From positions 1 through 42,014 of the forward strand of contig CASEML010000121.1 in NCBI GenBank assembly GCA_949289145.1: 42,014 nucleotides of DNA, in the 5' to 3' direction. This document shows positions 24,780-33,315 of this stretch, piece after piece. The stretch's first letter is position 1. Each line of letters begins with the position of its first letter. The notes below the pieces were generated by a model. It was not told the DNA's origin and searched no databases. It saw only the letters and a program-made list of their open reading frames with translations. The DNA is from an uncultured Eubacteriales bacterium. Lineage in GTDB: Bacteria; Bacillota; Clostridia; Lachnospirales; Lachnospiraceae. The translations under genes and the position numbers were made by a program.

Positions 24780-26288
24780 ATGGTTTACAGTACAATTCGT
24801 GATATTTTAGTGACAGCAGAAGAAAAATTCGGTGCAGAAGATGCGATTCGGTATAAAAAAAATAAAAATGAAATAGAGGCGAAAACCTATACGCAGCTTA
24901 AAAAAGACAGTGAAAGCTTCTCCTGTGTATTGCAGGCTTTGGAACAGCAGGGAAATCATATTGCCCTTATAGGACCTACCAGTTATCCGTGGATTGTAGC
25001 TTATTTTGGTATTGTTAACAGTGCAAGCGTAGCGGTTCCATTAGATGTATCCTTGCCGGCAGGAGAATTGTGTGAGTTGCTGGAACGTGCAGATGTAACG
25101 GTGCTTGTAGTGGACGAAAGCAGGAAAGATGTGATAGAAACTGCAAAAAAATATTGTCCAAAACTAAAGTATCTTATCTCCATGCAGAAACAGGAAAGCA
25201 GTGAGGAAAGTCTTTCCTTTTGGCAGCTTGTAAAGGAATATGGAGGAAGTTTTGCATACCAGCCTGAGCCGGATAAGCTTTGCACCATCATGTTTACCTC
25301 CGGCACCACAGGAAAAAGCAAAGGTGTTATGCTTTCCCAGCGTAATCTAGCAGAAAACGCCACCTGTCTGGACATGAAGATACCGGAAAGGACAGTATTG
25401 TTATCTGTGCTCCCAGTGCATCATGCCTATTGTCTTAGCATGGATATTTTAAAGGCATTATCCCTGGGAAGTATTATCTGTATTAATGATTCACTTATGC
25501 GTGTGGCAAAGAATATTAAGCTATTCCGCCCCAATATGATGCTGATGGTGCCTCTGATGATTGAAACGCTTGCAAAAAAACTGGAGGATTCAGCAAAGGT
25601 GCCGGCAATTGTTGTGAAAATGAAGGTGTTTGGAAAGCAGTTTCATACTATCTGCAGCGGAGGAGCCTATCTGAATCCTGCCTATATAGATTTGTTTGAA
25701 AAATACGGAATCACCATTCAGCAAGGCTATGGAATGACGGAATGTTCACCGGTAATCAGCACCAACCTAAGCTGGAACATTAAGAAAGAATCCGTAGGTC
25801 AGTTACTTCCTAACTGTGAGGCAAAAGTAGTAGACAATGAAATTTGGGTTCGGGGCAGCAGTGTTATGATGGGATATTATAATATGCCGGATAAAACAGA
25901 AGAAACCTTAAAAGATGGCTGGCTTCTTACCGGGGACCTGGGATATGTGGATGAGGAAAGATTTGTGCTCTTAACAGGCAGAAAGAAAAATCTAATTATT
26001 ACAAAAAATGGAGAAAATGTTTCACCGGAAGAACTGGAAAATAAAATCGGCAGTCATCGTTTGGTACAGGAAATTCTGGTTCGCGAAAAAGAGGGTGTGA
26101 TCGAAGCTGAAATTTTTCCTGACATAGAATATGCTGAAAAAAAGAAGATTACGGATATTACGTCAGCATTACAGCAGCTCATTGATGAATATAATCAAAG
26201 TGCACCATCCTATAAAAAAATCTATAGTATGAAGGTCCGGGAAACAGAATTTGAAAAAACTCCTTCGAAAAAAATAAAAAGATATTAG
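24780..26288 (+). CDS. AMP-forming acyl/aminoacyl ligase (ANL superfamily)
   Basis: This 502-residue enzyme activates a carboxylate as an acyl-adenylate. Core motifs are complete: A3 as IMFTSGTTGKSKGVMLS (about residues 170-186), A5 as GYGMTECSP, A7 as LTGDLGYVDEE, A8 as GRKKNLIITKNGENVSPEEL, and the A10 lysine in TPSKKIKRY at the very C-terminus. The order resembles long-chain acyl-CoA and acyl-ACP ligases more than amino-acid adenylation domains, though the binding pocket was not analysed. It probably loads the carrier protein encoded 20 bases upstream. No thioesterase or reductase domain is attached. Confidence 0.86.
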   Translation: MVYSTIRDILVTAEEKFGAEDAIRYKKNKNEIEAKTYTQLKKDSESFSCVLQALEQQGNHIALIGPTSYPWIVAYFGIVNSASVAVPLDVSLPAGELCELLERADVTVLVVDESRKDVIETAKKYCPKLKYLISMQKQESSEESLSFWQLVKEYGGSFAYQPEPDKLCTIMFTSGTTGKSKGVMLSQRNLAENATCLDMKIPERTVLLSVLPVHHAYCLSMDILKALSLGSIICINDSLMRVAKNIKLFRPNMMLMVPLMIETLAKKLEDSAKVPAIVVKMKVFGKQFHTICSGGAYLNPAYIDLFEKYGITIQQGYGMTECSPVISTNLSWNIKKESVGQLLPNCEAKVVDNEIWVRGSSVMMGYYNMPDKTEETLKDGWLLTGDLGYVDEERFVLLTGRKKNLIITKNGENVSPEELENKIGSHRLVQEILVREKEGVIEAEIFPDIEYAEKKKITDITSALQQLIDEYNQSAPSYKKIYSMKVRETEFEKTPSKKIKRY

Positions 26289-26361
26289 CTGAATGTGCTG
26301 AACTGTCATATTTCTGCATTGTATATCAATTTGACGAAAAATTGAGAAAATTAAGATTATT

Positions 26362-26391
26362 TTGAAAAAAGATGGAAAAATTGGTGATAAT
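26362..26391 (+). promoter_or_regulatory. Promoter of the chemoreceptor gene
   Basis: TTGAAA (26362-26367) and GATAAT (26386-26391) lie 18 bases apart in a strongly AT-rich gap. A CodY-like sequence lies just upstream (26338-26352). No clear sigma-28 motility promoter was found. Confidence 0.5.
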
Positions 26392-26462
26392 ATGTTAAAC
26401 TATATAAGTAACATACAAATGTGCAAGGTATAAAATACATTTAAAGTTTGGGGGTAGAAAAC

Positions 26463-27998
26463 ATGGAAAATACAGTAACAGAATCATTTGTAAAGACCGA
26501 GCGAAAGTATAAGGATTTGGGGAACAGGAACGCAAAAACCAATCAGTTGGCGATTATCAGTATTACCTTATTGGAAGTGCTGGTAGTATTTGGATTGGTG
26601 GTTCAAACATTCTTTACGGTAACCGATTATGGTAAACTGGGATTGATTCCCATAGTAATTTTAATCGTTAGTATGGTTTGTAACTGGATTGTGTATAAAA
26701 AAGACAAAGCCAGCGAGAAACTAAAGTATGTGATGATGGTAGGATTCTTAATTGGCTGGGCATACCTGATGGTAACAGGGACTAATATTTTAATAGCTTC
26801 CTATATTTTCCCGGCACTGATAGCGTCTATCTTATATCGTGATGTTAAGTACGAAAAAATTGTCTTTGGCATCGTACTGGCAATTATTATTCTGCGTACC
26901 GTCATCTGGGGCGTTACCGGGGTGCTGATGGGTTCAGCAGGAATGCCTCTAATCAGTACAGTAGTAAGTTATGTAGTAATTATTGTTATTCATATTACAG
27001 CGATTCTCTATATTCGCTTTACACACGATATGCTTCATTCTGTGGAAGATGAAAAGGAAATGCAGAATATTATGATTCAGGATATTTTGAGGATTTCTAA
27101 AGGTGTCACGGATGGAGTAGAGCATGCGGATCATTTGATGGAAGACTTGAAAGATTCTTCCGGTATTGTACATAGTTCTATTCAGGAAATTTCAAAGAGT
27201 ACACAGGTAACAGCGGAAAGTGTGCAGGAACAGTCCAGAATGACTTCGGTAATCAATGATGCTATAAGCGAAACCGCAGAAAATGCAAAAGCTATGGTGG
27301 AAACCGCAGAGAATTCAACAAAAGTTGTGGAGGAAAATCTAAATGCGATTAATCAAATACGTGAAAACGCTGAAATGATTGGAGAAACTAACTCTCATGT
27401 AGCAGGCTCCATGGAAGAACTGCAGAAAAAAGCTCAGGAAGTACAGCAGATTACGGAAGTTATTTTTTCTATTTCCAGCCAGACCAATTTGCTGGCATTA
27501 AATGCTTCCATTGAAAGCGCAAGGGCTGGGGAAGCAGGAAAAGGATTTGCAGTGGTAGCCGAAGAAATAAGAAAATTGTCGGAAGAAACCAGATTATCCA
27601 CAGAAAAAATAGCGGGAATTGTTCAGGAATTAAATATGAATGCTCAAAATGCTACAGAAGTGGTACAATCTTCTATTACTGCAATGAATCAGCAGAATCA
27701 GATGGTGGAAAATGCTGCAGATGGTTTTGCTGCTGTCCGCAGTAACATGGAAACGTTGACAAACCGTGTAGAAGATATGAATGAAAAAATCAAAAATTTG
27801 CTTGAATCAAATGATACTATTATTGAAAACATCAGCCAATTGTCTGCAATCAGCGAAGAAGTTTCTGCCAGCGCCAAGGAAGTGGAAGAACGCAGTCAGG
27901 ATACTCAGTTGCAGGCACAGGAGGCAAAAGAGTTATTAAATCAGGTACAGGAACTGGTGAAAGACTTTTCTAAATATCATGAAGAAGTTAGTGATTAG
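26463..27998 (+). CDS. Methyl-accepting chemotaxis protein with six-helix membrane sensor
   Basis: This 511-residue chemoreceptor has about six N-terminal hydrophobic helices (residues about 28-51, 60-79, 88-107, 110-128, 133-157 and 165-187) with very short loops, so the sensor is embedded in the membrane, with no extracellular ligand domain. No HAMP domain is evident. The rest is a long methyl-accepting coiled coil with the conserved hairpin tip [20 protein letters not shown] (about residues 340-359) and [18 protein letters not shown]. It would signal through CheW/CheA. The start is ATG 26463 and not the upstream TTG at 26448. It stands alone, with its own promoter and terminator. Confidence 0.92.
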   Translation: MENTVTESFVKTERKYKDLGNRNAKTNQLAIISITLLEVLVVFGLVVQTFFTVTDYGKLGLIPIVILIVSMVCNWIVYKKDKASEKLKYVMMVGFLIGWAYLMVTGTNILIASYIFPALIASILYRDVKYEKIVFGIVLAIIILRTVIWGVTGVLMGSAGMPLISTVVSYVVIIVIHITAILYIRFTHDMLHSVEDEKEMQNIMIQDILRISKGVTDGVEHADHLMEDLKDSSGIVHSSIQEISKSTQVTAESVQEQSRMTSVINDAISETAENAKAMVETAENSTKVVEENLNAINQIRENAEMIGETNSHVAGSMEELQKKAQEVQQITEVIFSISSQTNLLALNASIESARAGEAGKGFAVVAEEIRKLSEETRLSTEKIAGIVQELNMNAQNATEVVQSSITAMNQQNQMVENAADGFAAVRSNMETLTNRVEDMNEKIKNLLESNDTIIENISQLSAISEEVSASAKEVEERSQDTQLQAQEAKELLNQVQELVKDFSKYHEEVSD

Positions 27999-28053
27999 AT
28001 CTTTTAAAAATATTGGTGAGGGTGTTTTGCATCATGGTACTAAGGGGTTAAAC

Positions 28054-28087
28054 AGGGGAGATGGCTTATGTCATCTCCTCTGCTTTT
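28054..28087 (+). terminator. Intrinsic terminator after the chemoreceptor gene
   Basis: AGGGGAGATG (28054-28063) pairs with CATCTCCTCT (28072-28081) with one G-U pair and an 8-nt loop, followed by GCTTTTG. Confidence 0.75.
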
Positions 28088-28128
28088 GCATACACGCTGA
28101 TTGTATAGAAAAAAAACCGCAGAGCCTA

Positions 28129-28157
28129 TTGTATGTAGTGGGATTTTAGGGTATACT
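28129..28157 (+). promoter_or_regulatory. Promoter of nrdD
   Basis: TTGTAT (28129-28134) and TATACT (28152-28157) are 17 bases apart. Transcription should begin near 28164, immediately before two NrdR-like boxes. Confidence 0.75.
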
Positions 28158-28167
28158 CATAGACATG

Positions 28168-28212
28168 ACACAACATATGGAATGATAGAGACAGAATTTA
28201 ACAATATATAGA
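28168..28212. promoter_or_regulatory. Tandem NrdR-like boxes, 31 bp apart
   Basis: Box 1 (ACACAACATATGGA, 28168-28181) and box 2 (AACAATATATAGAA, 28199-28212) share a core of the form CAAYATATRG, starting at 28171 and 28202. The 31-bp offset equals three DNA turns, the spacing known for NrdR, the ATP/dATP-sensing repressor of ribonucleotide reductase genes. They lie just downstream of the expected start of transcription. Confidence 0.75.
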
Positions 28213-28234
28213 ATAAAGGAAAGGGTGAACGAGT

Positions 28235-30367
28235 GTGTTTGTTGTTAAGAAAGATGGGACAAAAGAAGAGTTTGATGTACAGAAGATTATCAGAGCTGTA
28301 AATAAATCAGCCTCCAGAATAATGTATGAATTTTCTGAAGAAGAGGTACAGTTTATTTGTGAATTTGCGTTAGAGCGCGCCGGAAAACTGGGGAAAGAGG
28401 AAATTACCATCAGCGAAATGCATAACATTGTAGAGGGTGCCTTGGAAAAGGTAAATCCCGGCGTTGCCAAAAGCTATCGTGATTATAGAAATTATAAGCA
28501 TGATTTTATTCATATGATGGACGACGTTTATACCAAGAGCCAGTCCATCCGCTATATAGGAGATAAAAGCAATGCAAATACAGACAGTGCATTGGTGGCC
28601 ACCAAAAGAAGCCTTATTTTTAATGAACTAAACAAGGAATTGTATCGTAAATTCTTTATGAATCGAAATGAATTGCAGGCTTGCAAAGATGGTTACATTT
28701 ATATACATGACCAGTCAGCCAGATTGGACACTATGAATTGTTGTCTGTTTGATGTGGCATCCGTTCTTAAAGGTGGCTTTGAAATGGGAAATGTATGGTA
28801 CAATGAGCCTAAATCCTTAGATACTGCCTTTGATGTTATGGGAGATATTATTTTAAGTACTGCCGCACAGCAGTACGGCGGTTTTACTGTGCCGGAGGCA
28901 GATAAGATTTTAGCGCCATACGCAGAAAAAAGCTATGAAAAATATAAAAAAGAATTTTTGGAATACGGAGAAGAAGGCTGGCAGGGATATGCCCAGAAAG
29001 CAGAAGAATATGCTTACAATAAAGTGAAACGTGATTTTGAACAGGGCTGGCAGGGAATTGAGTACAAATTAAATACTGTTGGTTCTTCTAGAGGAGATTA
29101 TCCATTTGTTACCGTTACCATAGGTCTGGGAACGAAAAAGTTTGAAAAGCTGGCTTCCATATCGTTATTAAAAGTACATAAGGAAGGACAAGGGAAACCG
29201 GGCAACAAGAAACCCGTATTATTTCCTAAGATCGTGTTCTTGTATGATGAAAATATCCACGGTGTAGGAGGTATCGCAGAAGATGTATTTGAAGCAGGGG
29301 TAGAGTGTTCTGCTAAAACCATGTATCCTGACTGGCTTTCTTTAAGCGGCGAAGGTTATATTGCCAGGATGTATAAGAAATATGGAAAAGTCATCAGCCC
29401 CATGGGATGTCGTGCATTCTTAAGCCCATGGTATGAGAGAGGGGGTATGCATCCAGCAGATGATGATGACAAGCCGGTATTTACAGGGCGTTTTAATATT
29501 GGAGCAGTCAGCCTTCATCTTCCTATGATTTTGGCAAAATCACGCTCTGAAAGCAGGGACTTTTACGAAGTATTAGATTACTATCTAGAGATGATCAGGG
29601 GTCTTCATATTCGTACTTATGATTATCTTGGAGAGATGAAAGCCTCTACCAATCCGCTGGGATACTGCGAAGGTGGATTCTATGGCGGGCATTTGCAGCC
29701 GGGAGAAAAAATTAAGAAGATATTAAAGCCAATGACAGCTTCCTTTGGAATTACTGCTTTAAATGAACTGCAGGAATTGTACAATGGAAAATCCATTGCA
29801 GAAGATGGTGCATTTGCTTTGGAAGTTTTAGAATATATTAACAGAAAAGTGGAACAATTTAAGGAAGAAGATGGTAATCTGTATGCGATTTACGGTACAC
29901 CGGCAGAAAGCCTTTGCGGTTTGCAGGTAGAACAGTTTCGTAAAAAATTCGGTATAGTGGAAAATGTATCTGACAGACCTTATGTAAGCAACAGTTTTCA
30001 TTGCCATGTGACAGAGGACTTGACACCAATTCAGAAACAGGATTTAGAAGGAAGATTTTGGGAATTATGTAACGGTGGAAAAATTCAATATGTAAGATAC
30101 CCCATTTCTTATAATACAGAAGCTATCCGCAGTTTGATTCGCAGGGCAATGGCATTGGGATATTACGAAGGGGTGAATTTATCACTGGCATATTGTGATG
30201 ATTGTGGTTATCAGGAATTGGAAATGGATGTATGTCCAAAATGTGGTTCTAAGAATCTGACAAAAATCGACCGGATGAATGGATATCTATCCTACAGTCG
30301 TGTGCATGGAGATACCAGATTAAATGATGCTAAAATGGCAGAAATTGCAGAGCGAAAATCTATGTAA
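28235..30367 (+). CDS. nrdD: Anaerobic (class III) ribonucleoside-triphosphate reductase
   Basis: This 710-residue glycyl-radical enzyme makes dNTPs from NTPs without oxygen. It opens with an ATP-cone regulatory domain (MFVVKKDGTKEEFDVQKIIR, about residues 1-90). The reductase core has MNCCLFDVASVL and STAAQQYGGFTVPEADKIL. Near the C-terminus two CxxC pairs, YCDDCG and VCPKCG, form the zinc site, followed by the glycyl-radical loop RMNGYLSYSR, with Gly683 as the radical site. The start is GTG 28235 (a GTG two bases earlier is out of frame), with AAAGG upstream. The activase gene nrdG, often adjacent, is not next door; a VanZ gene is. Confidence 0.95.
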   Translation: MFVVKKDGTKEEFDVQKIIRAVNKSASRIMYEFSEEEVQFICEFALERAGKLGKEEITISEMHNIVEGALEKVNPGVAKSYRDYRNYKHDFIHMMDDVYTKSQSIRYIGDKSNANTDSALVATKRSLIFNELNKELYRKFFMNRNELQACKDGYIYIHDQSARLDTMNCCLFDVASVLKGGFEMGNVWYNEPKSLDTAFDVMGDIILSTAAQQYGGFTVPEADKILAPYAEKSYEKYKKEFLEYGEEGWQGYAQKAEEYAYNKVKRDFEQGWQGIEYKLNTVGSSRGDYPFVTVTIGLGTKKFEKLASISLLKVHKEGQGKPGNKKPVLFPKIVFLYDENIHGVGGIAEDVFEAGVECSAKTMYPDWLSLSGEGYIARMYKKYGKVISPMGCRAFLSPWYERGGMHPADDDDKPVFTGRFNIGAVSLHLPMILAKSRSESRDFYEVLDYYLEMIRGLHIRTYDYLGEMKASTNPLGYCEGGFYGGHLQPGEKIKKILKPMTASFGITALNELQELYNGKSIAEDGAFALEVLEYINRKVEQFKEEDGNLYAIYGTPAESLCGLQVEQFRKKFGIVENVSDRPYVSNSFHCHVTEDLTPIQKQDLEGRFWELCNGGKIQYVRYPISYNTEAIRSLIRRAMALGYYEGVNLSLAYCDDCGYQELEMDVCPKCGSKNLTKIDRMNGYLSYSRVHGDTRLNDAKMAEIAERKSM

Positions 30368-30387
30368 ATAAAATAAGGAAGGCAGTT

Positions 30388-30942
30388 ATGAAATATGTGG
30401 CTAAGTTTTTTAAGGTGATGCTCCGGACAGTGCTAAAACCACTGTCCTTTGCACCTGCCCTGTGCATGATGTACATTATTTTTCAGTTTTCATCAGCAAC
30501 GGGGGTGGAATCCTCCGGAACCAGCGGAGGTGTATCCCTGAAAATTGTAGAAGTTGCAGATGAGACGCTGGATTTGGGTATATCCTATGATAAGAAACTA
30601 TATTATGCCCAAAAAATAGAATATCCGGTAAGAAAGCTGGCTCATTTTAGTGAATATGCACTGTTAGCAGTAACTGTGACACTTCCCCTCTATGTCTATG
30701 GCATGCGGGGAATACCTTTGCTGTTGGTGGCAGGAACTGTCTGCGTAGGATTTGCCTGTACAGATGAGTATCATCAATCTTTTGTATCAGGACGGAGCCC
30801 TTCTAGAAAGGATGTGTTCATTGACAGTGCAGGTGCTTTTTGCGGTATTATTTTTACAAGGATAGTTGGGTTTATTGGAAGAAAAACGATTTTCCGGCCA
30901 TTAAGTAATGAAAAAAAGAAACATAGGGAAAAAGACGATTAA
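30388..30942 (+). CDS. VanZ-family membrane protein
   Basis: This 184-residue protein has four hydrophobic segments (about residues 15-32, 80-102, 106-125 and 145-163). The VanZ signature is clear: MYIIFQFSSATG, then VRKLAHFSEYALLAV with the conserved K-x-H-x-x-E, and FACTDEYHQSFVSGRSPSRK with DVFIDSAG. VanZ of enterococci gives teicoplanin tolerance by an unknown mechanism; family members are widespread and this one need not concern resistance. It starts 20 bases after nrdD and could be cotranscribed with it. Its end lies 13 bases before the AI-2E gene. Confidence 0.85.
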   Translation: MKYVAKFFKVMLRTVLKPLSFAPALCMMYIIFQFSSATGVESSGTSGGVSLKIVEVADETLDLGISYDKKLYYAQKIEYPVRKLAHFSEYALLAVTVTLPLYVYGMRGIPLLLVAGTVCVGFACTDEYHQSFVSGRSPSRKDVFIDSAGAFCGIIFTRIVGFIGRKTIFRPLSNEKKKHREKDD

Positions 30943-30955
30943 CAGGGGTGAGGAT

Positions 30956-32095
30956 ATGGAAAACAATAAGGAAAATATAAAGAGAATTAGAAATTTAATT
31001 GCCTTTGCAATTCTTTTGTACTTGGGAGTACAGCATATTGATGCCATATTTCGTGTGGTCTGCAATTTTCTGGGATTGATTTCACCGTTTGTATTGGGAG
31101 CAGGCATAGCGTTTGTGCTTAATGTGCCAATGAGTGCAATTGAGAAAAAAGTAGAAAAAATATTTGGAAAGCGAAAGTATAATAGACCGTTGGCATTGGT
31201 CAGCACCATTGTCTGTGTGATTCTTGTTATTGCACTGGTACTGTTTGTGGTGATACCGGAACTTGGCACTACGATTTTAAGCTTGAAAGATTTGTTTCCA
31301 GCTTTTTTGATACGCGTGCAGGAAACAGCGGAAAAGGTATTTGCAGAAAATCCAAGAATAGTACAGGAGATTGCTTCCATAAAAATAAACTGGGAACAAG
31401 TTGTCAATGATGTGGCTTCATTCCTGAAAAATGGTGCGGGAAGTTTTTTAAATTCTACTGTCAGCGTGGCGGTATCTGTGGTTAGTGCCATTGCTAATTT
31501 TTTTATTGGTTTTGTGTTTTCCTGTTACATTTTATTGCAGAAGGAAAAACTCTCTGTCCAAGTAAAGAAAACTATGTATGCTTTTATTCCTGCCCAAAAG
31601 GCGGACCGGATCATAGAAATCTGTATGTTGAGCAGTAAGACTTTTTCTAATTTCCTGACAGGACAGTGTATGGAAGCGTTAATCTTAGGAGGTATGTTTT
31701 TAATCACCATGTTGGTTTTGAGATTCCCATATGCTTGGCTGGTAGGCATACTTGTGGCATTTACGGCATTGATTCCAATATTTGGTGCTTTCATTGGCTG
31801 TGCCATTGGCGTGTTTTTAATATTGATGGTTAGTCCTGTGCAGGCATTGGGATTTCTTGTTTTATTTCTGGTATTACAGCAGATTGAAGGAAATCTTATT
31901 TATCCTCATGTGGTGGGAAATTCTGTGGGATTGCCCTCTATCTGGGTATTAGTAGCAGTAACCCTAGGGGCCAGTACCATGGGTGTTCTTGGCATGATAA
32001 TTTTCATTCCAATTACCTCCGTGCTTTATACACTATTCCGGGAAGAAGTATATCGGAGAATCAGAGGACGCAAGGAACTTAAGGACAAGTTTTAG
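30956..32095 (+). CDS. AI-2E family (PerM/TqsA-like) transporter
   Basis: This 379-residue integral membrane protein has about eight hydrophobic segments: pairs near residues 14-33 and 38-60, one at 80-102, one at 182-200, then a cluster from 235 to 360. The family pattern is seen in SPFVLGAGIAFVLNVPMSAI, the soluble loop at about residues 105-175, and IEGNLIYPHVVGNSVGLPSI. Members are trimer-type exporters or antiporters; the name comes from autoinducer-2 export by TqsA, but sodium or small-solute transport is also known. Start ATG 30956 follows GGGGTGAGGA; an upstream in-frame ATG at 30908 overlaps the VanZ gene. Confidence 0.87.
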   Translation: MENNKENIKRIRNLIAFAILLYLGVQHIDAIFRVVCNFLGLISPFVLGAGIAFVLNVPMSAIEKKVEKIFGKRKYNRPLALVSTIVCVILVIALVLFVVIPELGTTILSLKDLFPAFLIRVQETAEKVFAENPRIVQEIASIKINWEQVVNDVASFLKNGAGSFLNSTVSVAVSVVSAIANFFIGFVFSCYILLQKEKLSVQVKKTMYAFIPAQKADRIIEICMLSSKTFSNFLTGQCMEALILGGMFLITMLVLRFPYAWLVGILVAFTALIPIFGAFIGCAIGVFLILMVSPVQALGFLVLFLVLQQIEGNLIYPHVVGNSVGLPSIWVLVAVTLGASTMGVLGMIIFIPITSVLYTLFREEVYRRIRGRKELKDKF

Positions 32096-32115
32096 AAAGA
32101 CTAAGAGGTGGAAAC

Positions 32116-33285
32116 ATGCTGAAAAAATTGATGGCTGTGATGTTGATTGCGGGAATAATTGTTACCACGTTAGAAGTGTGTGCAAGCTCAACCTCTAAAA
32201 AAATTGAAGAAACCCAGGGCCAGATAGAGGAAACGAAGGGTGAATTGGAAAAAACCAACAGTGATATTGAACAATTAGAAGGCTCTAAGGAAGAATTGGA
32301 AGAAGCAAAAAAGAAGTTTGAATCAGAATTAAATGAGATTATTTCTGATATAGAAAAGCTCAATCAGGAAATAGAGCAAAAACAGTTAGAAATTGAGGAA
32401 ACGCAAGAAGCACTGGAAGCGGCAAAAGAAAAGGAAGAGGAGCAGTATGAGTCCATGAAAGTGCGTATTAAATATATGTATGAATATGGAGATGAAAACT
32501 ATATGGCAATGCTGCTGGCGGCAGAGGATATCAGCGATATGCTGAATCGGGCAGAATATATTTCCAAGATTACCAAATATGACCGTCAGATGTTAGATGA
32601 ATTTGTGGCGACTAGGGAGGAAATAGAAAGGCAGGAAATTCTTTTAAAGACTCAGAAGGAGGAATTAGAGCGTGCTAAGGCAGAGTCGCAGGAACAGCAG
32701 GAGGCTATGGCAGAAAAGGTGGCTCAGGTGAAAACCAACATTTCTGAGTATGAATCCCAGATATCCCAAGCAGAGCAGAGAGCACTGGAATTTGAAGAAC
32801 AATTAAGACAGCAGGAAGAATCTCTGGAAAGTCTGGAACGAAAGAAGCAGCAGGAGGAAGAAGCTGCAAGAAGGGCAGCGGAAAACAATATTACAGATAA
32901 TACTTCCGGTATTCCATTAGGTTCCCCGCCCGCCACGGTAACATCGGCAAGCAATGTGCAGCTGCTGGCTGCTATTATTGAATGCGAAGCAGGTGGTGAA
33001 AGCTATGAAGGAAAGATAGCGGTAGGAAATGTAGTCATGAATAGGGTGGCAAGCAACCGTTATCCAAATACCATAGCGGATGTACTGTACCAGCGTTCGC
33101 AGTTCACACCAGTAACCAGCGGACGATTTGTGCTGGTACTTTCCCGAGGTGCCAACTCTGCCTGTACGCAGGCAGCACAGGATGTTTTGGCAGGCAAGGT
33201 GGTTGTGGGAAGTGACATTTACCATTTCTGCCGGGTGAATGGGTATACAACTGGGATTACAATCGGAAATCATGTGTTCTATTAA
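32116..33285 (+). CDS. Secreted coiled-coil protein with SleB-type cell wall hydrolase domain
   Basis: This 389-residue protein has a signal peptide (MLKKLMAVMLIAGIIVTTLE, cleavage near residue 24). A very long Glu/Lys/Gln-rich coiled coil follows at about residues 28-260, with a break around 115-160 (YMYEYGDENYMAMLLAAEDI), as in PcsB-like activators. The C-terminal 110 residues are a Hydrolase_2 (SleB/CwlJ) domain: LLAAIIECEAGGESYEGKIA, with the likely catalytic Glu, then GNVVMNRVASNRYPNTI, YQRSQFTPV and GNHVFY. SleB-type enzymes are lytic transglycosylases that degrade cortex peptidoglycan during spore germination. The PcsB-like arm here points to a divisome- or membrane-regulated hydrolase as an alternative. 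Confidence 0.85.
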   Translation: MLKKLMAVMLIAGIIVTTLEVCASSTSKKIEETQGQIEETKGELEKTNSDIEQLEGSKEELEEAKKKFESELNEIISDIEKLNQEIEQKQLEIEETQEALEAAKEKEEEQYESMKVRIKYMYEYGDENYMAMLLAAEDISDMLNRAEYISKITKYDRQMLDEFVATREEIERQEILLKTQKEELERAKAESQEQQEAMAEKVAQVKTNISEYESQISQAEQRALEFEEQLRQQEESLESLERKKQQEEEAARRAAENNITDNTSGIPLGSPPATVTSASNVQLLAAIIECEAGGESYEGKIAVGNVVMNRVASNRYPNTIADVLYQRSQFTPVTSGRFVLVLSRGANSACTQAAQDVLAGKVVVGSDIYHFCRVNGYTTGITIGNHVFY

Positions 33286-33315
33286 TAGAAAAAGTAAATG
33301 AGGGGGAAGGATACT

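Noticed and set aside
30388-30942. VanZ gene as evidence of glycopeptide resistance
   Set aside because: No vanHAX or vanRS genes are nearby, and VanZ-family proteins are common in clostridia without resistance.
30901-31491. 196-codon open frame on the minus strand
   Set aside because: It is a shadow of the AI-2E transporter gene and has no ribosome binding site.
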